Source: Nocardioides lianchengensis (GTDB lineage Bacteria; Actinomycetota; Actinomycetes; Propionibacteriales; Nocardioidaceae). Taken from it: a stretch of 46,420 bases of DNA. Shown in pieces: positions 1 through 7,985 of this stretch. Location: contig NZ_FMZM01000020.1 in NCBI RefSeq assembly GCF_900101465.1, positions 1 to 46,420 of the forward strand, in the 5' to 3' direction. The position numbers were made by a program, and so were the translations under genes. Each line of letters opens with the position of its first letter. Position 1 is the first letter of the stretch. The notes beneath the pieces were generated by a model. It had not been told where the DNA came from. It saw only the letters and a list, made by a program, of their open reading frames with translations, and searched no databases.

Positions 1-168
1 GTATTAGACCTCGTTTCCGAGGCTTATCCCAAAGTGGAGGGCAGATTACTCACGTGTTACTCACCCGTTCGCCGCTCGTGTACTCCCGAAGGAGCCTTAC
101 CGCTCGACTTGCATGTGTTAAGCACGCCGCCAGCGTTCGTCCTGAGCCAGGATCAAACTCTCCGTTGA
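1..168 (-). rRNA. rrs: 16S ribosomal RNA, 5' end (partial)
   Basis: The minus strand reads the universal 16S 5' segment: AGAGTTTGATCCTGGCTCAG, then the conserved stretch about the advancing gene 5' domain (ACGCTGGCGGCGTGC, AACACATGCAAGTCGAGCGG, GAACGGGTGAGTAACACGTG). Setting the first A of AGAGTTTGATC (position 161) as E. coli position 8 puts the mature 5' end near 168. The gene continues beyond the left edge of the window, so only about 168 nt are present. The helix at E. coli 70-100 reads as an actinobacterial type. Identity of the molecule is certain; the exact mature end is inferred. Confidence 0.98.
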
Positions 169-418
169 AAACAACACCCACACACCAACCCAAAGGCCGA
201 TGCATGGAAAAAGAGATGCCTGACAAGACGATACTGACAATTGTCAGAATCATTGTCTTACCAAAGAAACCGTTGACATCACCTCACCTACCGAAGCAGG
301 ATCAGATCAGCCGACGGGGCATAACAAACTAATTCGTCGACTATGACACACTGTTGAGTTCTCAAGGATCAAGCGCACTCCGTGGGCTTCGGCTTCTCAG
401 CCTGGCCCGGCGGGGCTT
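169..418 (-). promoter_or_regulatory. rRNA operon leader (pre-16S spacer)
   Basis: This is the transcribed leader between the proximal rrn promoter and the mature 16S 5' end. On the minus strand it contains CCTTGAGAACTCAACAGTGT (around 348-367), a stretch I recognise as conserved upstream of actinobacterial 16S genes and associated with the antitermination/processing region. Nearer the 16S there is a long imperfect hairpin (about 225-259) centred on the perfect 14-nt palindrome CTGACAATTGTCAG at 234-247. The leader is visibly AT-richer than the rest of the window. No protein gene is credible here. The functional label of each box is by analogy with mycobacterial and Streptomyces leaders. Confidence 0.75.
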
Positions 419-423
419 TTCAA

Positions 424-452
424 ACTTTAGCGGCTTTTCGTTCCCCGTGCAA
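424..452 (-). promoter_or_regulatory. rrn promoter, proximal copy
   Basis: On the minus strand: -35 TTGCAC (452-447), a 17-nt spacer and -10 TAAAGT (429-424). The -35 box lies in the loop side of a CCCCG/CGGGG inverted repeat. The same arrangement with the same boxes and spacer length occurs 102 bp upstream, so this is one of a pair of duplicated promoters. Predicted transcription start is near 417, about 250 nt before the mature 16S. Box assignment is inferred from consensus fit and from the conservation between copies. Confidence 0.7.
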
Positions 453-525
453 TTCGGGGCTTTTCGAGCCACTTGCCCAATCTGGCCTTTTGCCTTTCGG
501 CTTCCGGCCCTTTCGGACTTGTCCT

Positions 526-554
526 ACTTTAGCGGCTTGTTTTCCCCCGTGCAA
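526..554 (-). promoter_or_regulatory. rrn promoter, distal copy
   Basis: Second copy of the duplicated rrn promoter. On the minus strand: -35 TTGCAC (554-549), 17-nt spacer, -10 TAAAGT (531-526), again embedded in a GCCCCGAATTGCACGGGG context. Conservation of both hexamers and exact spacer length, with divergence inside the spacer, argues that both copies are functional. Multiple promoters ahead of rrn operons are usual in actinobacteria and allow growth-rate control. Confidence 0.7.
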
Positions 555-805
555 TTCGGGGCAATTCGCGCCACTCACCTTTTCCACGCGCCGAACTGCC
601 TCGGTTTTTGAGGGGCCCCTCTTCAGGGCGCACGCTCATCGACCGGATTGGATCGAGATGGTGGGGTGGTCGCTCCGGGGCCGGGAGCCCGACCGACTGG
701 TCTTGCTCCCCGCCGCTCCCTGGCGACTCGGAGAACATTAGGGGATCGTGCTCACCGAGACAAATCGAGGTGCCGTGACTCGGGCCACAGGCGGGTTTGC
801 GCAGG
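555..805. other. intergenic region upstream of the rrn promoters
   Basis: This stretch separates the 3' end of the hydroxy-acid oxidase gene from the rrn promoters, both on the minus strand. It holds a perfect 12-bp palindrome GAGGGGCCCCTC at 610-621. Next to it, on the side toward the promoters, is a run of five T on the plus strand (605-609), which is an A-tract on the transcribed strand. The A-tract lies about 50 bp upstream of the distal -35 box and could act like an UP element, or the hairpin could end the upstream transcript. I see no gene in it. Confidence 0.4.
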
Positions 806-1858
806 TCAGAGGCTGTTTGGGGCCGGTGCGGCAGTGAGTCCACGCGTGTCCGCGACGCTCCGGCAGCCGGTCAGACGCAGCGCCTCGGCCCACTGTTCAC
901 GCAGCAGACGATGCAGGCGGGCCACGCCCTCCTGCCCCTCCGCGAGCGCGAGGAGCGGCGAGCGTCCCAGGAATACCGCGTCCGCACCGGACGCGGCGGC
1001 GGTGACGACGTCGAGCCCGGTCCGCAGTCCGCCGTCGACGTACACCTCGGCGTCCTCCCCCACCTCGTCGACGACGGCACCGAGGGCGTCGACCGTGGCG
1101 ACCGCCCGATCGAGCTGGCGCCCCCCGTGGTTGGAGACCCAGACCGCGCGGGCGCCGGCCTGCACGCACCGTCGGGCGTCGTCGGGCCGGAGCACTCCCT
1201 TCACCACCACGGGAAGCCCGGTGCGCTCGGCCAGCCAGTCCAGGTCGTGCGGGCCGAGGTCGGTCGCCTTGTCCGCCCCCGGCTGCTGGTCGTGGCCCTC
1301 GTCGAAGTTGACGCGGAGCAGCGCCGGGTCGACGACGTCCCAGACCCGCTCGCCGACGTGGTGCTTGGTCCCGACGACCGGTGTGTCGACGGTCAGCACG
1401 ACCGCGCCGGCTCCCGCGTCGACGGCCCGCGCCAGCATCGGCTCGGCCAGCGTCCGGTCCGCGGGCAGGTAGGCCTGGAGCCACCAGGTCACGCCGGTCT
1501 GTGCGATCTGCTCGAAGGTCGTGCCGGCATTGCTCGAGACCACCATCAGGCCGCCGGCCTCCGCGGTGGCCCGGGCCATCGCGAGCTCACCGTCGGGATG
1601 CACCGCGCGCTGGAGCGTCGTCGGCGCCACCCCCCAGGGCAGCTCGACCCGCGACCCGAGCACGGTGACGCCCAGGTCCAGCTGGGTGACGTCGCGGAGC
1701 ACGTGCGGCAGCAGTCGTACCCGCTGCCACGCCGCGACGGCCTCCGCCGTCGAGACCGAGTCGCCCGCGCCCTGCAGGACGTACTCCAGGACGGGCGCGG
1801 GCAGGAGTCCGCGCGCACGGTCCTCGAGCCCCGCGAGCCAGCGGGCGTCGGCGCTCAC
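806..1858 (-). CDS. FMN-dependent alpha-hydroxy-acid oxidase/dehydrogenase
   Basis: A 350-residue TIM-barrel flavoenzyme of the glycolate oxidase / lactate dehydrogenase (LldD) family, which oxidises L-2-hydroxy acids to 2-keto acids with FMN. The family signature is clear: an N-terminal YVLQGAGDSVST followed by WQRVRLLPHVLRDV, the active-site block SNHGGRQLD (catalytic His plus the substrate-binding Arg), the flavin Lys in VVVKGVL, and DGGLRTGLDV plus FLGRSPLLAL near the end, which bind the FMN phosphate. The start is GTG at 1858-1856, overlapping the tyrS stop (GTGA), so translation is coupled to tyrS; a longer open frame extends upstream but lies inside tyrS. The substrate cannot be read from the sequence; lactate, glycolate or mandelate are all possible. 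It lacks the membrane-anchoring loop of respiratory LldD as far as I can see. Confidence 0.9.
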   Translation of the reverse strand: MSADARWLAGLEDRARGLLPAPVLEYVLQGAGDSVSTAEAVAAWQRVRLLPHVLRDVTQLDLGVTVLGSRVELPWGVAPTTLQRAVHPDGELAMARATAEAGGLMVVSSNAGTTFEQIAQTGVTWWLQAYLPADRTLAEPMLARAVDAGAGAVVLTVDTPVVGTKHHVGERVWDVVDPALLRVNFDEGHDQQPGADKATDLGPHDLDWLAERTGLPVVVKGVLRPDDARRCVQAGARAVWVSNHGGRQLDRAVATVDALGAVVDEVGEDAEVYVDGGLRTGLDVVTAAASGADAVFLGRSPLLALAEGQEGVARLHRLLREQWAEALRLTGCRSVADTRGLTAAPAPNSL

Positions 1859-3123
1859 CGGACCCGCACGCCCGCGAAGCTCTTCTTGCCGCGGCGCAGG
1901 ACGAGCAGCTGGTCGTCGATCAGGTCCCCCGGACCGGGCACCAGGTCGGGGTCCTCCACGCGCTCGTTGTTGAGGTAGGCACCGCCCTCGGCGACCGCCC
2001 GCCGAGCCTCGCCCTTGCTCTTGACCAGACCGGCGTCGACCAGCAGGTCGACGATGGTCGCGCCGAGGGACTCGACCTCGAGCATCGGGCGAGCCGTCGA
2101 GAGCGCGGCGTCCAGGGTGCGCGCCCCCGCGGCGCGGAGGTCGCCGCCGCCGAACAGCGCGGCCGAGGCGGCCTCGATGCGCGCGGTCTCGTCGGCACCG
2201 TGCACCAGCGTGGTCACCTCGCGGGCCAGGGTGCGCTGGCCGGCGCGGAGGAAGGGCCTCTCGGCGTGCTCGGCCTCCAGCGCCTCGATCTCGGCCCGGG
2301 TGAGGAAGGTGAAGATGCGGAGCAGCTCGCCCACCTTCTCGTCCTCGGCGTTGAGCCAGAACTGGTAGAAGGCGTACGGCGACATCATCTCGGGGTCGAG
2401 CCAGAGCGCGCCCCCCTCGGTCTTGCCGTACTTCGTGCCGTCGGCCTTGGTGACCAGCGGCGTGGCGAAGGCGTGCACCGTCGCTCCCTCGGAGCGGCGG
2501 ACCAGCTCGACGCCGCCGGTGAGGTTGCCCCACTGGTCCGACCCGCCGAACTGCAGCCGGACCCCGTGGGTGCGGAAGAGGTTCAGGTAGTCGAGGGACT
2601 GCAGCAGGATGTAACTGAACTCGGTGTAGCTGATGCCCGACTCCAGGCGCCGCTTGACCGTGTCGCGCGCGAGCATCCGGTTGACCGGGAAGTGCTTGCC
2701 GATGTCGCGCAGGAAGTCGATGGTCGACAGTCCCGCGGTCCAGTCGAGGTTGTTGACCATGGTCGCGGCGTTGGCGCCGTCGAAGCTGAGGAACGGCTCG
2801 ATCTGGCGTCGTACCCGCTCGACCCAGTCGCGCACCGTCTCCGCGGAGTTGAGGGTCCGCTCACCGGAGTCGCGCGGGTCACCGATCAGCCCGGTCGCGC
2901 CGCCCACGAGGACGTACGGCGTGTGGCCGGCCCGCTGCAGGCGCATGGCGGTCACGATCTGCAGCAGGTTGCCCATGTGCAGGCTGGGTGCGGTCGGGTC
3001 GAACCCCACGTAGTAGTGGACGCTCCCCTCGCCGAGGTCCTCGCGCAGCGCGTCGAGGTCCGTCGAGTGCGCGATGAGTCCGCGCCACTCGAGGTCGTCG
3101 AGGAGGGTGGGGTCGAGGGACAC
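1855..3123 (-). CDS. tyrS: tyrosyl-tRNA synthetase
   Basis: Class Ic aminoacyl-tRNA synthetase that charges tRNA-Tyr, 422 residues, the usual bacterial length. Seen in order: VHYYVGFDPTAPSLHMGN with the HIGH-like HMGN, ATGLIGDPR, the tyrosine-binding SYTEFSYILLQSLDYLNL, FGGSDQWGNLTGG, the KMSKS-like KADGTKYGKT, and a C-terminal S4 RNA-binding domain (LVDAGLVKSKGEARRAV through AYLNNERV). The start is set at GTG 3123 because GGAAGG lies about 7 nt upstream and the protein then begins at the normal family position; an ATG 22 codons upstream would add an unrelated tail. The downstream oxidase gene overlaps its stop codon. The 120-bp gap to the divergent kinase must contain its promoter. Confidence 0.96.
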   Translation of the reverse strand: MSLDPTLLDDLEWRGLIAHSTDLDALREDLGEGSVHYYVGFDPTAPSLHMGNLLQIVTAMRLQRAGHTPYVLVGGATGLIGDPRDSGERTLNSAETVRDWVERVRRQIEPFLSFDGANAATMVNNLDWTAGLSTIDFLRDIGKHFPVNRMLARDTVKRRLESGISYTEFSYILLQSLDYLNLFRTHGVRLQFGGSDQWGNLTGGVELVRRSEGATVHAFATPLVTKADGTKYGKTEGGALWLDPEMMSPYAFYQFWLNAEDEKVGELLRIFTFLTRAEIEALEAEHAERPFLRAGQRTLAREVTTLVHGADETARIEAASAALFGGGDLRAAGARTLDAALSTARPMLEVESLGATIVDLLVDAGLVKSKGEARRAVAEGGAYLNNERVEDPDLVPGPGDLIDDQLLVLRRGKKSFAGVRVR

Positions 3124-3212
3124 GATGCGCCTTCCGTGCAGTGGGTACCGTCGGGCCAAGCCTGCCGCATCCCCCGGAACGACGCCCACCGGGTCGTCTC
3201 ATCGGCACGTTC

Positions 3213-3218
3213 TAGAGT
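3213..3218 (+). promoter_or_regulatory. putative -10 box for the kinase gene
   Basis: TAGAGT fits the actinobacterial TANNNT consensus and lies in the short divergent gap between tyrS and the kinase. Predicted transcription start is around 3224-3226, giving a leader of about 20 nt before the TTG start. No clear -35 box is visible. Confidence 0.35.
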
Positions 3219-3243
3219 GGCGGTGGCACGGGAGGGACGGACG

Positions 3244-4650
3244 TTGATCGCAGGCAGGTACTCGCTCGACCGCGAGGTCGGACGGGGCGGGATGGGCGCC
3301 GTCTGGCTCGGCCGTGACGAGGTCCTCGGTCGCGCCGTCGCCGTCAAGCGCATCGGGACGGCCCCCGGCGCGAGCGCCCCCGACGTCGAGCGTGCGGCCC
3401 GGGAGGCCCGCCTCGCCGCCCGGCTCAGTCACCCGCACGTCGTCGCCGTCTTCGACCTCGTCGAGGAGGGCGACGCCCACTGGCTCGTCATGGAGTACGT
3501 CGAGGGCTCCACCCTCGCCGAGCTGGTCCGCGACCGGGGAGCGCTGGATCCCGACCAGGCCGCCCGCGTGGTCGGCCAGGCGGCCGACGGGCTGACGGCC
3601 GCGCACGCCGCCGGCATCGTGCACCGCGACGTGAAGCCCTCGAACATCCTCGTCAACGAGGAGGGCCAGGTGAAGCTCTCCGACTTCGGCATCGCCAAGG
3701 CCGAGGCGGACCCGTCCCTGACCCAGACCGGCCTGGTCACCGGGTCGCCGGCGTACCTCGCCCCGGAGGTCGCCTCGGGACGCCCCGCCACCGACGCGAG
3801 CGACGTCTGGTCGCTCGGCGCCACCCTCTTCCACGCCCTGTCCGGGAAGCCGCCGTACGAGGTCGGGGACAACCTGCTGGGCGCGCTCTACCGGATCGTC
3901 CACGAGGAGCCGCCCCGGCTCGCCTCCCCCGGATGGCTCGGCCCGTTGCTCGAGGCGACGATGACCCGTGACCCCGCTCAGCGCTGGACGATGGAGCAGG
4001 TGCGCGACTTCCTGCGTTCCGGCGCCGGCGCGCCGCTGCCGGCGCCGCTCCCGCTCCGCCGTACCGACACCGCCGAGCACGACCTCGACGGCACGCAGGT
4101 GCTGTCGCGACCGGCGCTGGCCGCGGTCCCCGCGGCCCCGGCGTCCCCCGACCCGGAGCCGACCAAGCGGCGGCGCGGCCTGCTGCCCGTGCTGGTCGGC
4201 GCCGCCGTCGTGGTCCTGCTGACCGTGGTCGGCTACGTCCTCGGCACGAGCGGCGACGACGAGTCCGACCCCGGCGCGTCCTCCTCCCCCGGCACCTCGT
4301 CGTCGTCGGCGCCAGCGGCGGTCGAGGAGCCCACCGCCGAGGGGATGACGGCCTTCGTCACGACGTACCTGGACACGGCGGCCGCCGACCCGGAGGCCGG
4401 GTTCGCGATGCTGACGTCGGCGTACCAGGAGGAGAGCGACGGGCTGCCGGGCTACGAGAGCTTCTGGGGCTCCGTGCGGCGCATCCAGGACGTCGACGTC
4501 ACCGACGCGGACCCCGACGCGATGACCGTGACCTACACCTACCGCTACCAGCTGGACCAGGGCGGCTCGCGGCGGGAGACCATCCGGCTGGACCTGGAGC
4601 TCCAGGACGACGACACGTACCTGATCTCGGGCGGCGACTCGGTCGGTTGA
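3244..4650 (+). CDS. membrane-anchored Hanks-type Ser/Thr protein kinase
   Basis: A 468-residue eukaryotic-like kinase with a single transmembrane segment. The kinase domain fills about residues 5-260: glycine loop VGRGGMGAVW, ATP-binding Lys35 (AVAVKRIG), catalytic HRDVKPSN with Asp129, the metal-binding SDFGIAK with Asp147, and the activation-loop end GSPAYLAPE. A proline/alanine-rich linker leads to one hydrophobic helix (about residues 315-337, flanked by TKRRRG) and an outside Ser/Gly-rich stalk. The outer domain of about 110 residues resembles neither PASTA nor another sensor I know. The start is TTG 3244 with GGAGGG 7 nt upstream; an in-frame GTG at 3223 is the alternative. It ends 29 bp before the hybrid histidine kinase on the same strand, so the two may share a transcript. 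Family assignment is secure, targets and signal unknown. Confidence 0.93.
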   Translation: MIAGRYSLDREVGRGGMGAVWLGRDEVLGRAVAVKRIGTAPGASAPDVERAAREARLAARLSHPHVVAVFDLVEEGDAHWLVMEYVEGSTLAELVRDRGALDPDQAARVVGQAADGLTAAHAAGIVHRDVKPSNILVNEEGQVKLSDFGIAKAEADPSLTQTGLVTGSPAYLAPEVASGRPATDASDVWSLGATLFHALSGKPPYEVGDNLLGALYRIVHEEPPRLASPGWLGPLLEATMTRDPAQRWTMEQVRDFLRSGAGAPLPAPLPLRRTDTAEHDLDGTQVLSRPALAAVPAAPASPDPEPTKRRRGLLPVLVGAAVVVLLTVVGYVLGTSGDDESDPGASSSPGTSSSSAPAAVEEPTAEGMTAFVTTYLDTAAADPEAGFAMLTSAYQEESDGLPGYESFWGSVRRIQDVDVTDADPDAMTVTYTYRYQLDQGGSRRETIRLDLELQDDDTYLISGGDSVG

Positions 4651-4679
4651 GGCCCTATCGTGACGCCAGGAGGTCGGGC

Positions 4680-7600
4680 ATGGATCTGGCGGGGCTGTAC
4701 CGGGACATCGTGGAGACGTCGCCGGACGGCATCTGGGTGTTCGACCTGGAGGGCCGGACCCTCTTCGCGAACGCCGCCATCGCCGAGATGTACGGCGTGC
4801 CGCCCGAGGACACGGCGGACCTGACGGTCTTCGACACCCTCGACGAGCCCGGTCGCGAGCAGTTCGCCGCCCACCTCGCCCAGGTGCGCTCCGGTCACGT
4901 CAACGAGGGCGAGGTCGAGGTCCACTTCGTCCGTCGCGACGGGTCGACGCTGTGGGCGCTGGTCCGGGAGAGCGTGCTCCGCGACGAGCACGGGGAGGTC
5001 GTCGCGATCCTGCACCGCTTCATGGAGTACGGCGCCCGCCGCGCCGTCGTCGAGGAGCTGCAGGAGAGCCAGCGCCGGCTCTCCGAGGCCCAGCGGATCG
5101 CGCGGATCGGCAGCTGGGAGTGGGACGTCGCCACCGGCGAGGTGTCCGGCTCCCCCGAGCTCTTCGCGCTCTACGGCGCGACGCCGGAGAGCACCACCGT
5201 CGGCCTGGACGCCTTCTTCGAGGCGGTCCACGAGGACGACCGGGCCGGGGTGCGCGCTGCCCTCGACGACGCCCTCGAGCGCACCGGTGAGCTGGCGTTC
5301 GTCGCCCGGGTATGGGGCGAGGGCGACTGGGTGTGGACCCGTGGCCGGGGCGTGGTGCACCACGACGCCGACGGGCGGGTGCGGATGTCCGGCACCCACC
5401 AGGACATCACCGAGGCCCGACAGGCCGAGATCGCCCTGGAGGACCAGGTCACCCAGAACACCCTGATGCAGACCGTCGCGAGCGCGGCCAACGAGGCGGT
5501 CACCCTGGCCGACGTGCTGCGGCACGCCCGCACCCTGGTGCTGCTGCACGACGACTGGGAGCGGGGGCGGGCCTTCGTGCCGGCCGAGGACGGCGAGGGC
5601 GTCGTACCCCTGCACCTGCTGGACGAGGAGCGGGCCGAGGACGCGGCGACGCCCGAGGAGACCGCGCGCGAGCTCGACCTCGCGAACCAGGCCTTCCGGA
5701 GCCGGGCGTCGGTGTGGGACCCCGAGACGATGCTGACGATCGCCTTCCCGGTCCTGCTCGACGACGAGGTCCGGGCGGTGCTGACCATCACCTCGGCGCC
5801 GCCGCTCTACCGCTTCGACCTGATCCAGTCGATGGTCGAGCAGGTCGCCGTCCAGCTCGGCCGGGTCGCCGAGCGCGAGCGATACCAGCGCGAGCTCGCC
5901 GACGCCCGCGACCAGGCGATGGAGGCGTCGCGGCAGAAGTCGGAGTTCCTGGCCACCATGAGCCACGAGATCCGTACCCCGCTCAACGGGGTCATCGGGC
6001 TCAACGACCTGCTGCTGCGCACCGACCTGGCGCCCGAGCAGCTCCGCCTCGCCTCGGGCGTCCAGGTCGCGAGCCGGGCGCTGCTCAGCGTCATCAACGA
6101 CGTCCTGGACTTCTCGAAGATCGAGGCCGGCAAGCTCGAGCTCGAGGTGCTCGACTTCGAGGTGCGCCCGCTGCTGGACCAGGTCATCGGCGTGCTGGCC
6201 GAGACGGCCCGGTCGAAGGGGCTGGAGCTGGCGAGCTCGTGCGCGCACGACGTCCCCGAGGTCCTCGCCGGTGACCCCACCCGGGTCGGGCAGGTCCTGA
6301 CCAACCTGGTCTCGAACGCCGTGAAGTTCACCGCCCGCGGCGAGGTGTTCGTGCGGGCGACGGCCTCCCCCGGCCCCGACGGGCGCACCGTGCTCCGCAT
6401 CGACGTCACCGACACCGGGGTCGGCATCGACGAGGCCGAGGTCGCGGCCCTCTTCGAGCCGTTCACCCAGGCCGATGCCTCGACCACCCGGGTGTACGGC
6501 GGGACCGGCCTGGGCCTGGCCATCTCGCGGGAGATCGTCGACGCGCTCGGGGGCGAGCTGACCTACGCGCCGAACCCCGGCGGCGGCAGCGTGTTCACCT
6601 TCACCGCGGTCCTGGAGGCCGCCGCCGGGACCATCTCGGACATCGAGGACGAGTACGCCCGGACCTGGCTGAGCGGCCACCGCGTCCTGGTCGTCGACGA
6701 CAACCCGCACAACCGGCTGGTCCTCGAGGAGCAGCTGCGTTGGTGGCAGGTCCGGCCGGAGAGCGTCTCGTCGGCGGCGGACGCACTGGCGGAGCTGCAG
6801 GACGGGCTTCGCTCCGGCGACCCGTACGACGCCGTGCTCCTCGACCTCGCGATGCCCGAGCGCGACGGTCTCTCCCTCGCCGCCGACGTCCGGGCCGTGC
6901 CCGAGCTCGCCGACACGGTCCTGCTCCTGCTCACCTCGCACGGCGGCGCCGACCCGGCCGCCGCGATCGACGCGGGGATCGCCGCGAGCCTGACCAAGCC
7001 GGTGCTCGCCGGCGTGCTGCGCCAGGTGCTGCTCGAGCACCTGGCCGGCGTGGGCGGGCGCTCGGCCGCACCGGCGGACGAGGTGCCTGACGGTCCGCGT
7101 CGCCGTCGGGTGCTGGTGGTCGAGGACAACCCGGTCAACCAGATGGTCGCCATGGGCCTGCTGGAGTCGCTCGGCTACGTCGGGCAGACGGCCGACGACG
7201 GGCTGGCCGCCCTGGAGATCCTGCGCGGCTCGTCGTACGACGCGATCCTGATGGACGTGCAGATGCCGCGCCTGGACGGGTACGCGACGACCCGCCGGCT
7301 GCGGGAGACGGAGGGCGATCAGGGCACCCGGGTGCCCGTGATCGCGATGACCGCCGCGGCCGTGGAGGGGGAGCGTGAGCGCTGCCTCGAGGCCGGCATG
7401 GATGATTTCCTCACGAAGCCCGTCGACCCGGCCGCTCTCGGGGCAGTCCTGGCCCGCTGGTTGGACCCCGGCCCACCGGGGTCCCCCGACTCCCCCGCCC
7501 CCACACCCCCATCGGAGAACCCCGTGTCCTCTTCCTCGCCCGTCGACGGCCTCGACCTCGAACGGCTCGAGATGCTGCGCGACCTCGACCCGGGCAACAC

Positions 7601-7910
7601 GACGTACCTGGACCGCGCCATCGGCAACTTCATGGCCAACTCACGCTCCGCCGTCGACACGATCCGCGCGGCGATCGTCGGCGACGACGCCGCCGCCCTG
7701 CGCGCGGCCGCCCACAAGCTCGCCGGGAGCGCGCTGAACCTCGGCGTCCCGTTCGCCGGCGAGGCCGCACGACAGCTGGAGTTCGTCGGCGACACCGGGA
7801 GCGTCGACGGGGCGCTGGAGCTGCTGCCCGAGCTCGAGGAGAGCCTGGAGCGGGCCCGTGCGGCGCTGCTGGCCTACCAGTCGTCGTACGGCGGGGGCGC
7901 GACCGACTGA
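4680..7910 (+). CDS. hybrid sensor histidine kinase, PAS-PAS-GAF-HisKA-HATPase-REC-REC-HPt
   Basis: A 1076-residue BarA/TorS-like phosphorelay protein with all relay modules in one chain. Order seen: PAS domain (about 5-110, ETSPDGIWVFDLEGR), second PAS with PAC (about 135-255), a divergent GAF-like domain (about 260-395), HisKA with His429 in ATMSHEIRTPLNGV, HATPase with NLVSNAVKF, DTGVGI and GGTGLGLAIS, receiver 1 with phosphoacceptor Asp722, receiver 2 with Asp859 (ILMDVQMPRLDGY), and a C-terminal HPt domain with His1012 (AAHKLAGSAL). No transmembrane segment is visible, so it is probably a cytosolic sensor. ATG 4680 is preceded by AGGAGGT at ideal spacing, and by a possible -10 TATCGT (4656-4661), so it may also have its own promoter. 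Its final response regulator is not encoded nearby. All catalytic residues look intact. Confidence 0.95.
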   Translation: MDLAGLYRDIVETSPDGIWVFDLEGRTLFANAAIAEMYGVPPEDTADLTVFDTLDEPGREQFAAHLAQVRSGHVNEGEVEVHFVRRDGSTLWALVRESVLRDEHGEVVAILHRFMEYGARRAVVEELQESQRRLSEAQRIARIGSWEWDVATGEVSGSPELFALYGATPESTTVGLDAFFEAVHEDDRAGVRAALDDALERTGELAFVARVWGEGDWVWTRGRGVVHHDADGRVRMSGTHQDITEARQAEIALEDQVTQNTLMQTVASAANEAVTLADVLRHARTLVLLHDDWERGRAFVPAEDGEGVVPLHLLDEERAEDAATPEETARELDLANQAFRSRASVWDPETMLTIAFPVLLDDEVRAVLTITSAPPLYRFDLIQSMVEQVAVQLGRVAERERYQRELADARDQAMEASRQKSEFLATMSHEIRTPLNGVIGLNDLLLRTDLAPEQLRLASGVQVASRALLSVINDVLDFSKIEAGKLELEVLDFEVRPLLDQVIGVLAETARSKGLELASSCAHDVPEVLAGDPTRVGQVLTNLVSNAVKFTARGEVFVRATASPGPDGRTVLRIDVTDTGVGIDEAEVAALFEPFTQADASTTRVYGGTGLGLAISREIVDALGGELTYAPNPGGGSVFTFTAVLEAAAGTISDIEDEYARTWLSGHRVLVVDDNPHNRLVLEEQLRWWQVRPESVSSAADALAELQDGLRSGDPYDAVLLDLAMPERDGLSLAADVRAVPELADTVLLLLTSHGGADPAAAIDAGIAASLTKPVLAGVLRQVLLEHLAGVGGRSAAPADEVPDGPRRRRVLVVEDNPVNQMVAMGLLESLGYVGQTADDGLAALEILRGSSYDAILMDVQMPRLDGYATTRRLRETEGDQGTRVPVIAMTAAAVEGERERCLEAGMDDFLTKPVDPAALGAVLARWLDPGPPGSPDSPAPTPPSENPVSSSSPVDGLDLERLEMLRDLDPGNTTYLDRAIGNFMANSRSAVDTIRAAIVGDDAAALRAAAHKLAGSALNLGVPFAGEAARQLEFVGDTGSVDGALELLPELEESLERARAALLAYQSSYGGGATD

Positions 7911-7918
7911 TCGCGGAG

Positions 7919-7958
7919 ACGACGAACGGCCCCGGGCGAGCCCGGGGCCGTTCGTCGT
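7919..7958. terminator. bidirectional Rho-independent-type terminator
   Basis: A perfect 18-bp stem (7919-7936 with 7941-7958) closes on the 4-nt loop CGAG. It lies 8 bp after the histidine kinase stop and 28 bp from the stop of the convergent fibronectin-III gene, so it can serve both. There is no long U-tract, which is normal for high-GC actinobacteria. Confidence 0.9.
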
Positions 7959-7985
7959 TCAGAGGTGCTGCGGTGATGCGGGTGG

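Noticed and set aside
1859..2533. Upstream extension of the hydroxy-acid oxidase frame by about 225 codons
   Set aside because: It lies inside tyrS in another frame and encodes Arg-rich sequence without family features. The oxidase begins properly at GTG 1858, overlapping the tyrS stop.
2200..3243. N-terminal extension of the Ser/Thr kinase frame to an ATG far upstream
   Set aside because: It runs antisense through tyrS. A ribosome site and the canonical kinase start at TTG 3244 explain the gene.
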